A DNA stretch of 64,000 bases. It comes from Parabacteroides hominis (lineage in GTDB: Bacteria > Bacteroidota > Bacteroidia > Bacteroidales > Tannerellaceae). The notes below the pieces were generated by a model. That model worked only from the letters and a program-made list of their open reading frames with translations, was not told where the DNA came from and ran no database searches. Positions 15,065 to 22,860 of this stretch are shown here, piece by piece. The position numbers and the translations under genes were made by a program. Position 1 is the first letter of the stretch. Each line of letters opens with the position of its first letter. The stretch is taken from positions 22,396 through 86,395 of the forward strand of contig NZ_JACOOJ010000022.1 of assembly GCF_014287585.1 (NCBI RefSeq), read 5' to 3'.

Positions 15065-16816
15065 ATGAAAAAGCTTATTTGTTTACTGTTTTGCTGCTTG
15101 CTTTTCCTCCCGGCCGCCGCCCAATGGAAATGGCACAACCCGATGGAAGCCGGTTTTCCGGTTATCCAAAATCAAGGATTCACAAAAGAGATCGGGAGTT
15201 CTTACACGCGCTTGCCCGATCGTGCAAAAGGCGTGGTGAGCGAACCGGTATGGAACCTGTCACGGCATTCGGCAGGACTCGCCATTTATTTTTACAGTGA
15301 TGCTCCGCAGATCAAAGTCCGCTACGCCGTTACCGGTAGCCTGAATATGCCGCATATGCCTTCGACCGGAGTGTCGGGGGTCGACCTCTACAGCATTAAC
15401 AGCGACGGGGAATGGCATTTTTGCTTCGGCAACTATTCTTTCAAGGACACGATCACCTATACATATAATAATATAGGTAAAGACCGCTACCACAAACAAG
15501 GTTTCGAATACCGGCTCTATCTGCCCTTGTACAACGGAGTGAAATGGCTGGAGATCGGTACGCCGGAGGATGCGAAGCTGGAATTCATCCCGGTTTCTCC
15601 CGAAAGGCCGATCGTCCTGTACGGTACTTCGATCGCTCAAGGAGCCTGTGCCTCCCGTCCGGCGATGGCGTGGGGAACGATCCTCCAACGTTCGCTGGAC
15701 TATCCGCTCATAAACCTCGGCTTTTCCGGCAACGGCAAGCTGGCAAAAGAAGTTTTGCAATTTATCAATGAAACGGATGCCCGGCTGTACATACTGGATT
15801 GCATGCCAAACTTGCCCAATCAGAAGGAAGAAGAGGTGACCGCTCTGGCGATCGCCGCCGTCAAGCAACTCCGCGAAAAACAGTCGGCTCCCATCTTGCT
15901 GATCGAACACGACGGATACAGCAATATGTACACAGACACCATACAGTACAGAGAAATCGCGCAGGTAAACCGCGCCTCCCGCAAGGCATACGAACAGATT
16001 CAGTCCGAAGGGATCAAAGATGTATATTATCTGACACGTGAAGAACTGGACATGCCTGCCGACGGTTGGGTTGACCACGTGCATCCGTCCGACTTCGGAA
16101 TGAAGCAACAGGCGGCAGCCGTAGAAAGAAAGGTCCGGGAAATCCTGCATATCCCTTTGGGCCACCTGACGACCACCATTCCCGCCACGCAACGCCGGGA
16201 ACCGCATATGTACGAATGGCGTGCCCGCCACCGTGCTATTCTGGAGCAAGTGCGCAACCATCCGCCCAAAGCGGTCATTTTAGGAAACTCGATCACCCAC
16301 TATTGGGGTGGCGAACCGGAACACCGCAACAAGAACGGGCGGGAGACCTGGGAAAAAGTCATGCGTCCTGCCGGTTTCCAGAACTCAGGTTGCGGATGGG
16401 ACCGTATCGAAAACGTGCTCTGGCGTGTATATCATGGCGAACTGGATGGCTATAAGGCCGGGAAAGTCGTTTTGATGATCGGCACGAACAACTGCGGCCT
16501 GAACAGTGACAAAGAGATCGTCGAAGGTCTCCGCTTCCTCCTTTCCGCCATCCATCAGCGACAACCGGAAGCCTCCGTCAAAGTGATCGGCATCCTCCCC
16601 CGCCGCAATCAGGAGCAATGGGTCAGGAACATCAACTTCGACATTAAGGAGATGGTGGAAACGGAAGGTTACGAATTTGCCAATCCGGGAACAGCCCTAT
16701 TGCAGCAAGACGGCAAAATAAACGAAAGTCTGTTTATAGGTGACGGCCTCCATCCGAACAACAAGGGGTATGAATTGATTGCCGGAGAGATCTCATCCCC
16801 CAACAAAAGTTTTTGA
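15065..16816 (+). CDS. Tandem SGNH/GDSL hydrolase (carbohydrate esterase-like)
   Basis: This is a secreted two-domain esterase. The start at MKKLICLLFCCLLFLPAAAQ is chosen because it opens a clean signal peptide with AGGAG 9 nt upstream; the frame is also open from 15020. An N-terminal GxDLY-type beta domain (GVSGVDLYSI) leads to SGNH domain 1 with the Ser block VLYGTSIAQGACAS, the Gly/Asn blocks NLGFSGNG and MPNLP, and the D-x-x-H end VDHVHPSDFG. Domain 2 repeats the fold: AVILGNSITHYWGG, MIGTNNCG and DGLHPNNKG. Such enzymes remove acetyl or other acyl groups from glycans. Two complete catalytic sets in one chain suggest two esterase specificities. The last residues (SPNKSF) are encoded inside the terminal repeat of the adjacent MITE-like element, so the natural C-terminus may have been changed. 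Confidence 0.88.
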   Translation: MKKLICLLFCCLLFLPAAAQWKWHNPMEAGFPVIQNQGFTKEIGSSYTRLPDRAKGVVSEPVWNLSRHSAGLAIYFYSDAPQIKVRYAVTGSLNMPHMPSTGVSGVDLYSINSDGEWHFCFGNYSFKDTITYTYNNIGKDRYHKQGFEYRLYLPLYNGVKWLEIGTPEDAKLEFIPVSPERPIVLYGTSIAQGACASRPAMAWGTILQRSLDYPLINLGFSGNGKLAKEVLQFINETDARLYILDCMPNLPNQKEEEVTALAIAAVKQLREKQSAPILLIEHDGYSNMYTDTIQYREIAQVNRASRKAYEQIQSEGIKDVYYLTREELDMPADGWVDHVHPSDFGMKQQAAAVERKVREILHIPLGHLTTTIPATQRREPHMYEWRARHRAILEQVRNHPPKAVILGNSITHYWGGEPEHRNKNGRETWEKVMRPAGFQNSGCGWDRIENVLWRVYHGELDGYKAGKVVLMIGTNNCGLNSDKEIVEGLRFLLSAIHQRQPEASVKVIGILPRRNQEQWVRNINFDIKEMVETEGYEFANPGTALLQQDGKINESLFIGDGLHPNNKGYELIAGEISSPNKSF

Positions 16817-17188
16817 AAAATAATCCTTCATTCCTTCATCTGTACACTTAAATATTTTGTATTCACGTTATTACAGATGAAGGAAATAATATTAATACTG
16901 CATCTATCAGCAGCTATTTAAGATCAAATAGCCATTCTCTTAACACAAACCTGCCTGCTTCTATTTCAACCGTCAACTATCGAATGCTTGTTCGACAGCA
17001 GTCAAACGCTTGTTTGTCAAATATCGGACAAGCGTTTGACTATTGTCGAACAAGACCAATCATATTACTTACGCAATAAAAAGCTATGAGACAAGACATA
17101 AAAATCCTTCATCTTTAAAGTTCTTATTTACAAGACAGTAACACCTTAGATGAAGGAATGAAGGATTATTTTTTAAAAAATTTTGTTG
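16801..17188. mobile_element. MITE-like element with 41-bp terminal inverted repeats
   Basis: The 41-bp ends at 16801-16841 and 17148-17188 are inverted copies with two mismatches. Both begin CAACAAAA at the outside and carry TAATCCTTCATTCCTTCATCT. The 388-bp unit has no ORF. Shorter internal copies of the same word occur in both directions (GATGAAGGAA near 16875 and ATCCTTCATC near 17103). AGAGATC occurs just outside each end but at unequal distance (about 9 bp left, 1 bp right), so a target duplication is not clear. This structure fits a non-autonomous miniature transposable element. Confidence 0.6.
16987..17054. repeat. Nested palindrome inside the MITE-like element
   Basis: The outer arms CTTGTTCGACA (16987-16997) and TGTCGAACAAG (17044-17054) enclose the inner arms GTCAAACGCTTGT (17001-17013) and ACAAGCGTTTGAC (17028-17040). 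All pairs are perfect. Read together they make a long two-storey hairpin. GTTCGACA, GTTTGTC and GTTTGAC look like variants of one short word. Confidence 0.7.
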
Positions 17189-17234
17189 AAGAGATCCGAT
17201 CGTAGCAACAAAGAGAAGTGTCTTTCATCTCCGC

Positions 17235-17993
17235 TCAGGAACAGGAAACATGCAACCCGTCGTAAGCCAGATGAACATGAGGCGGCAACTCCTTCTCGAC
17301 CTCCGCATGCAATCCGATACGGTGGCTCATGTGGATCAGATACGTTTCCTTCGGCCTTATCCGTTCGATATTGGCAAGCGCTTCCTCCAGCGATTCGTGC
17401 GTAGGATGGGAACCCCGGCGAAGGGCGGTCAGGATCAATACATCCAAGCCTTCCAGTTTGGCATACTCTTCTTCCGGAAGATATTTCACATCTGTCAGGT
17501 AAGCCATATTCCCGATACGATACCCTAAGATCGGCAATTTCCCATGCATCACCCGGACCGGCGTAACCGGGATTCCGGCAACCACAAAAGGCTCGTTCCC
17601 GATCCGGTGAAGTTCCAGGTTCGGAACTCCGGGATATTTATGGGCACGGAACACATAAGGGATGCGCGTCTCGATAGCTTCCGCCACATTATCTTCCGCA
17701 TACACGTCCACACCCCTTTCACGACAGAAAGGGCGCAGGTCATCCAGTCCGCCGACATGATCGTAATGTTCGTGCGAAATCAGAACCGCATCCAGATGAT
17801 ACGTCTTGTTGCGGATCACCTGCCAACGGAAATCCGGGCCGCAATCCAGCAGAATCCGTTTACCATCCGTCTCCACCAGTACGGACGTACGCAGACGCCA
17901 ATCCCGTTTATCCGAACTGGTACACACCTCACATTGACAACCGATTTCGGGAACTCCGGTAGAAGTCCCCGTCCCTAAAAACGTAATTTCCAT
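17235..17993 (-). CDS. MBL-fold phosphodiesterase, PhnP-like
   Basis: This is a 252-residue cytoplasmic metallo-hydrolase. It opens MEITFLGTGTSTGVPEIGC, with the Cys cluster GCQCEVCTSSD typical of PhnP and related phosphodiesterases. The metal motif SHEHYDHVGG follows at about 75-84, with further His ligands in VMHGKLPI and LIHMSHRIGLH. E. coli PhnP hydrolyses cyclic ribose phosphates. The Bacteroidetes homologue next to murB has no phosphonate operon around it, so it probably works as a general cyclic phosphodiesterase. The start codon lies directly at the end of murB (no gap), so the two are co-transcribed. Confidence 0.88.
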   Translation of the reverse strand: MEITFLGTGTSTGVPEIGCQCEVCTSSDKRDWRLRTSVLVETDGKRILLDCGPDFRWQVIRNKTYHLDAVLISHEHYDHVGGLDDLRPFCRERGVDVYAEDNVAEAIETRIPYVFRAHKYPGVPNLELHRIGNEPFVVAGIPVTPVRVMHGKLPILGYRIGNMAYLTDVKYLPEEEYAKLEGLDVLILTALRRGSHPTHESLEEALANIERIRPKETYLIHMSHRIGLHAEVEKELPPHVHLAYDGLHVSCS

Positions 17994-19007
17994 TTATCCT
18001 ACATATTTTACCTCAGGCATAATCTCGATACCGAACCGGTCATGAACAGCCGTACGAATACTTTCGGCAACCAGTGCGATCTCGTGTCCTTTGGCTTCAC
18101 CCAAATTAACCAACACCAATGCCTGCTTTTCATATACACCGACCGCACCATGAGATTTACCTTTAAAACCACATTGTTCGATCAACCAGCCTGCCGGGAC
18201 CTTCACCTTCCCCTCTCCCGCCGGGTAAGACGGCATATCCGGATATTGCTCCTTCAGCTTCTCATAACGGGCAACCGGAATAACCGGGTTCATAAAGAAA
18301 CTTCCGGCATTTCCCAACTCATCGGGATCAGGCAATTTCTGACGACGGATCGAGATCACGGCATCCCGCACTGCTTGCAGCGTTATCTCAGGATACTTAG
18401 CCAGTTCCTCCTTCAAATTACCGTAATTGACAGAGAATCGAGGCTTTTTGCTCAAGCGTATATTGATATAAGTAACGATGTGCGGGTCGTTATGCTCATT
18501 CTTGAAGAAGCTGTCCCGGTAACCATAGAGGCATTCTTCATTCGTAAACGTACGTTTCTCGAACGAAAGCCGGTTATACGTCTCCACCGTCTCGACCACA
18601 TCCTTGATTTCCGTACCGTACGCCCCGATATTCTGGATAGCGGCAGCTCCGGCTTCGCCCGGAATGTTGGACAGGTTTTCTATTCCTCCCCAACCTTTGG
18701 ACACGGCATAAGCGACTACATCGTCCCATTTCTCGGCAGCCCCGATGCGAAGCAGTACCGAATCGTCCGTCTCTTCCGCAACAGAGATACCCTTGATCTG
18801 CGAATGCAGGATAATCCCGTTAAAATCATTTATGAATAACAGATTACTGCCACTCCCGATATGCAACGACAAACATTCCTGAAAATATTCGTCCCGGAAG
18901 ATCCGTCCCAGTTCTTCTTCATTCGTATATTCCATAAACCAACGGGTCTTCACCGGAAGGTGAAAAGTATTATGTTTCTCCAGCGAGTAATTCTCTTCTA
19001 TTCTCAT
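17994..19007 (-). CDS. murB: UDP-N-acetylenolpyruvoylglucosamine reductase MurB
   Basis: This 337-residue FAD enzyme makes UDP-N-acetylmuramate in peptidoglycan precursor synthesis. The FAD-binding segment has HIGSGSNLLFINDF and the glycine-rich GIENLSNIPGEAGAAAIQNI. Domain 3 carries YRDSFFK and the active-site block GNAGSFFMNPV, whose Ser is the proton donor; a C-terminal Glu (PEVKYVG) matches the usual catalytic Glu region. Length and the Tyr loop place it with type I MurB (E. coli-like). It is followed directly by the PhnP-like gene. The upstream 250-bp gap to the divergent HU gene should hold both promoters. Confidence 0.96.
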   Translation of the reverse strand: MRIEENYSLEKHNTFHLPVKTRWFMEYTNEEELGRIFRDEYFQECLSLHIGSGSNLLFINDFNGIILHSQIKGISVAEETDDSVLLRIGAAEKWDDVVAYAVSKGWGGIENLSNIPGEAGAAAIQNIGAYGTEIKDVVETVETYNRLSFEKRTFTNEECLYGYRDSFFKNEHNDPHIVTYINIRLSKKPRFSVNYGNLKEELAKYPEITLQAVRDAVISIRRQKLPDPDELGNAGSFFMNPVIPVARYEKLKEQYPDMPSYPAGEGKVKVPAGWLIEQCGFKGKSHGAVGVYEKQALVLVNLGEAKGHEIALVAESIRTAVHDRFGIEIMPEVKYVG

Positions 19008-19220
19008 TTTGCGTATGTTTTATTTTGCAGGACAAAAGTAACGATAAATATCAAATCAATCAGCAGGTATATAAAAAAGCCTCTCAAATATCGCAACCAA
19101 AGGCTATTTAACATTTTTTGTTCCGCAAATCGTAACAAATGTATACACGCGTTGTTAAATAAGAAATGAACACTTATTTCTTTATATGCAAAAAGTTATA
19201 CAACATATCAAAGAAAAGCG

Positions 19221-19228
19221 TACATTTG
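19221..19228 (+). promoter_or_regulatory. -7 promoter element of the HU gene
   Basis: TACATTTG is a perfect TAnnTTTG match 32 bp before the HU start codon, giving a leader of about 25 nt. A TTTG at the expected -33 distance is not present. Confidence 0.5.
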
Positions 19229-19260
19229 TCTTGAATATCATTAATTAAATAGAAACATTC

Positions 19261-19551
19261 ATGAACAAAGCAGAATTGATTGAGGCTCTGGCCCAGAGAT
19301 CGGGATTACAGAAACAAAAAGCGAAGAAAATGTTGGACGCTTATGTCGACATCGTAACAGAAGCTATGTCTCACAATGAGGAGATTGTATTGATCGGTTT
19401 CGGTACATTGATACCGCGTCCGCAGACAGAGCGTTTAGCTCGTAACCCTAAGACTGGTACACCGGTTATGATTCCGGCCAGAACAACTGTAAAATTTAAA
19501 CCGGGTAAATATTTGCTGGATGCAATTAACAAACCCGGAGAAAAGAAGTAA
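19261..19551 (+). CDS. hup: HU-family DNA-binding protein
   Basis: This is a 96-residue nucleoid protein of the HU/IHF fold. MNKAELIEALAQRSGLQKQK starts the helical dimerisation half. EIVLIGFGTL, RNPKTGTPVMIPARTTVKFK and PGKYL give the beta-arm with the Pro that intercalates in DNA. It is a standalone gene with its own -7 element and a strong terminator 25 bp downstream, so high expression is likely. It is unrelated in sequence to the larger HU-like/DUF4469 protein near 61 kb. Confidence 0.95.
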   Translation: MNKAELIEALAQRSGLQKQKAKKMLDAYVDIVTEAMSHNEEIVLIGFGTLIPRPQTERLARNPKTGTPVMIPARTTVKFKPGKYLLDAINKPGEKK

Positions 19552-19575
19552 TGCTTTTTTTACCTGACAAAGGGA

Positions 19576-19605
19576 GGCAACCTAAAAAAGGTTGCCTTCT
19601 TTTTT
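19576..19605 (+). terminator. Rho-independent terminator after HU
   Basis: GGCAACCT (19576-19583) and AGGTTGCC (19589-19596) form a perfect 8-bp stem with a 5-nt A loop, followed by TTCTTTTTT. Confidence 0.9.
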
Positions 19606-19658
19606 GCGACCTGTCCGAATTATGAGTAATTTCGACGCCGGAAAATGACAATTCAATC

Positions 19659-20312
19659 ATGAAAATAGTTAATCTCGGAGAATCAAACTCGGTGTTAAAC
19701 CGATTTGTCGCAGAATTGCGCGACGTCAATATACAAAAAGACAGTATGCGTTTCCGTCGCAACATCGAGCGGATCGGTGAAATCATGGCTTACGAAATCA
19801 GTAAGGATTTCACTTACAGCACAAAAGACATTCAATCTCCCTTAGGGATAGCACCGATGAATACTCCCGACGATTCAGTCGTCATCAGTACGATCCTGCG
19901 TGCCGGGCTTCCCTACCATCAGGGGTTCCTCAGCTATCTGGACAATGCGGAAAATGCATTCGTTTCCGCCTACAGGAAATACAAGGACCGCCTGAATTTC
20001 GATATTCATATCGAATATATCGCTTCTCCCCGTTTAACGGATAAAACATTGATTATAACAGACCCGATGCTGGCTACCGGCAGTTCTATGGAACTGGCCT
20101 ACGAAGCATTGCGCACCAAAGGCCACCCGGCGCATATCCATGTCGCTTCCATCATTGCCAGCAAACAGGCAATCGAATATATCCAACGTAAAATGCCGGA
20201 CGACATCACGACCGTATGGGTAGCGGCTATCGACAACGAGCTGGACGATCATTCTTACATCGTTCCCGGGTTGGGCGATGCCGGCGATTTGTCCTACGGT
20301 GAAAAAGAATAA
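19659..20312 (+). CDS. upp: Uracil phosphoribosyltransferase
   Basis: This is a 217-residue pyrimidine-salvage enzyme that makes UMP from uracil and PRPP. The start MKIVNLGESNSVLNRFVAEL and the block ISTILRAGLPYHQGFLSYLD match UPRTases. The PRPP loop is LIITDPMLATGSSMELA, and the uracil-binding C-terminal block is YIVPGLGDAGDLSYG. It has its own spacing after the HU terminator. The convergent kinase gene begins only 10 bp past its stop, with no terminator visible between them. Confidence 0.95.
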   Translation: MKIVNLGESNSVLNRFVAELRDVNIQKDSMRFRRNIERIGEIMAYEISKDFTYSTKDIQSPLGIAPMNTPDDSVVISTILRAGLPYHQGFLSYLDNAENAFVSAYRKYKDRLNFDIHIEYIASPRLTDKTLIITDPMLATGSSMELAYEALRTKGHPAHIHVASIIASKQAIEYIQRKMPDDITTVWVAAIDNELDDHSYIVPGLGDAGDLSYGEKE

Positions 20313-20321
20313 GATATAAGT

Positions 20322-22691
20322 CTAACGGGGTAAAGTAAACCAGAAACGGGAGCCCTTCCCTTCTTCGGAGCTTACCCCGATTTTTCCGCCTACCTGTTCT
20401 ATTATGCTCTTGCAGATCGAGAGTCCCAAACCTGTCCCCTGCTTGAAACTATCTCCTTTATAGAAACGATCGAACACATGCTGCTGCACTTCCGGCGACA
20501 TGCCGTCTCCGGTATCTGTCACAGAAAATTCAATTTCATCCTGGCGTACCTCGTAACCAAGCATGATCGTTCCCTTACTGGTATGCTTGATGGCATTATT
20601 AATAAAGTTGGATATGATCTGTGTCAGCCTCACCTTATCACAACGCATAATATAGGAAGGCAGGTCCGGAGCCATACAGAGCGCGACTTCCGCCGGCACT
20701 TTGATACGCATCGAAACGACCAACTCTTTACACAACTCCCGCAGGTCGACCTCGACAAGTTTCAATTCTATTATACCGGATTCTATCTTTGCCAGATCCA
20801 GCACATCGGAGATCAACTGCAACAACAGTTCATTGTTTTTCTGGATAATCCCGACAAATTGCTTCTTTTCTTCCGGATCGTCCGTATCGACCAGCAACGT
20901 AGAGAAACCGACAATAGCATTCAGCGGAGTCCGGATCTCATGGCTCATATTGGCAAGGAATGCAGATTTCAAACGGTCCAACTCCTCCGCTTTCTCGCGC
21001 TGCATCTGTGTCTCCTTTAACTCGGTAATATCATAGTTCACACAAATCATTTCCAACTTTGCCGGGTCGGCAGACTGTGTATTCCGCATCACATTCACAC
21101 GAGTCCAACGCCAACCGTCCCCATGCTTCACCCTTAATTCTTTCCGAATACTATCAGACCGTCCTTTTTTTACCTGCTCAAAGAAATTAAGCATAGCCTT
21201 TCGATCTTCCGGATGAATCCGGTTATAAACACCTATAACTTCCGATAACGGCGTTCCTTCTTTTTCTCCTAAATTCTGATACCACTGGTCGATAGCATAC
21301 CCTTCGCAACTCAACAAATCAAATTTAGCATATCCTACTTTCGCAAAACGACTGACCAAACTGAAAAAATGCTCAAACTCTTCGATACGGTTATAAGCGA
21401 CAGCCTTATCCGTATTATCAAGATTGATAAACATATAATTAATCAGATCGCCATGTATATCATAAAGCATGCTGACTTTCGTGAAAATATCGATCGTACC
21501 GCTCTTTGCCGTCGGATAAAAAGCATCTTTTTTAATGGTATTAAACGAATAATCCAGATGGAAAGAGACAGGCTCCTGGCAAACCAGTTTTTCTCGTATC
21601 TCATCACTAATCATCGGATTTTCAAAGATATTGACACCTAAAACAGACTCTTTGGAGGGAAGGCCGAAAATCTCGACATCCATATTATTCAGATCCACCA
21701 AATAACCGTTTTTGTCATACAGCTCGATACCGACCGGTATATTGGTATAGATATTCCGAAGCAACTTTTCACTATGATCCAACGCTTCATTGGTACGGGC
21801 CATCTTCGTTATTATACTGATGATATTGGAAATAGACGATAGCCATTGATAATCCTCCAGACTCCACATACGATATCTATCCACTATATCGATCCCCATA
21901 TATCCCCAAGGCTCACCTTTGATTATCAACGGTATCAAAATCAAGGAGCAAGTGCCGCGCGCTTTCAGGTAACGTTTTTCCTCAACTGCTTCAGGAGGTA
22001 ATTCATCCAGATTATTAATCAGAATCGGATATAAATTCCGTATTTTCCGCGTAGACCACGGCAATGTCGAAACCGGAATATTTTGCAGAGACGTACGAAC
22101 AGGCTCAATCCCTTCACTACACACCTCATATGTGCAGCCGATCTGCCCTTCATCTTCATATTCCATAATATATACACGCCCTTTCGTATCGATCGAAAAC
22201 AGAATCTCCGTAAGAGCCAAATGGATCGATTTGTGCAAATCATTTGTCTGGATAAAAGAATGCAAGGCACGCGACAAGCTCCCCAAATGCCTGAGAACAC
22301 TATCGACCTGCCCGTTCACAACAGGCCTGTTCTCCTCCTTTTCACTAAAAGGAATCAACTGTAAAATACCCAATACGGTCAACTTGCCGTCGGCTTCCTT
22401 TTCCCGTTTATAAATCTTTGTACGGACAAATCTATAACCATAGCAAGTTTTCATCGGAAATATCTGTTCGTATATACCAATACCTTTGAAGAAAGCAAAT
22501 TCGTTGGCGATACGGTCCCGATAGTCTTCACGAATCAACAAAAGAAAATCTGCTATGGGGATTTTCGGGCCATCCAACTCCAAAAGACTAATCAAATAGT
22601 CCGAACAGATATAGCACCTTTCTTCAAAATCAGCTTTCCACCAGCCAACCTGAGCATTATCTAATATTAATTGATACTGGTCTACTTCCAT
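20322..22691 (-). CDS. Orphan PAS/GAF sensor histidine kinase
   Basis: This is a 789-residue kinase with no transmembrane segment. The order is PAS-like (about 1-115), GAF (about 150-300, YMGIDIVDRYRMWSLEDY), PAS (about 310-425, IYTNIPVGIELYDKNGYLVD), PAS with PAC (about 440-555, IHPEDRKAMLNFF, KHGDGWRWTRVNV), HisKA with H in FLANMSHEIRTPLNAIVGFS (about 575), and HATPase_c with N-box FINNAIKHTSKG, G1 DTGDGM and G2 GTGLGLSICKSI. No receiver domain or adjacent regulator gene is present, so its partner is elsewhere. Cytosolic PAS/GAF sensing of a redox or small-molecule signal is inferred from domains only. Confidence 0.92.
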   Translation of the reverse strand: MEVDQYQLILDNAQVGWWKADFEERCYICSDYLISLLELDGPKIPIADFLLLIREDYRDRIANEFAFFKGIGIYEQIFPMKTCYGYRFVRTKIYKREKEADGKLTVLGILQLIPFSEKEENRPVVNGQVDSVLRHLGSLSRALHSFIQTNDLHKSIHLALTEILFSIDTKGRVYIMEYEDEGQIGCTYEVCSEGIEPVRTSLQNIPVSTLPWSTRKIRNLYPILINNLDELPPEAVEEKRYLKARGTCSLILIPLIIKGEPWGYMGIDIVDRYRMWSLEDYQWLSSISNIISIITKMARTNEALDHSEKLLRNIYTNIPVGIELYDKNGYLVDLNNMDVEIFGLPSKESVLGVNIFENPMISDEIREKLVCQEPVSFHLDYSFNTIKKDAFYPTAKSGTIDIFTKVSMLYDIHGDLINYMFINLDNTDKAVAYNRIEEFEHFFSLVSRFAKVGYAKFDLLSCEGYAIDQWYQNLGEKEGTPLSEVIGVYNRIHPEDRKAMLNFFEQVKKGRSDSIRKELRVKHGDGWRWTRVNVMRNTQSADPAKLEMICVNYDITELKETQMQREKAEELDRLKSAFLANMSHEIRTPLNAIVGFSTLLVDTDDPEEKKQFVGIIQKNNELLLQLISDVLDLAKIESGIIELKLVEVDLRELCKELVVSMRIKVPAEVALCMAPDLPSYIMRCDKVRLTQIISNFINNAIKHTSKGTIMLGYEVRQDEIEFSVTDTGDGMSPEVQQHVFDRFYKGDSFKQGTGLGLSICKSIIEQVGGKIGVSSEEGKGSRFWFTLPR

Positions 22692-22793
22692 GAATACGAC
22701 TTTAGTTATCTTTTGTACAAAAGTCGTTATAATAAATCAGATCAACAAATTTTATTCCCCTCAATATTCAAGGCATTTCAACCCTGTAATTTA

Positions 22794-22841
22794 TCATAAA
22801 AAAATAGCAGCATAAGCTAATTCCTGCCTATGCTGCTATTT
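22794..22841 (-). terminator. Terminator of the 3-keto-glycoside operon
   Basis: AAATAGCAGCATA (22802-22814) and TATGCTGCTATTT (22829-22841) are perfect 13-bp arms. On the minus strand the stem is followed by TTTTTTTATG, 20 bp past the DUF1080 gene. Confidence 0.9.
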
Positions 22842-22860
22842 AACTATGGATAAAAAAGCG

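Noticed and set aside
15260..16261. 333-codon minus-strand ORF opposite the SGNH gene
   Set aside because: It is an antisense shadow of two intact SGNH domains; no signal or domain recognised.
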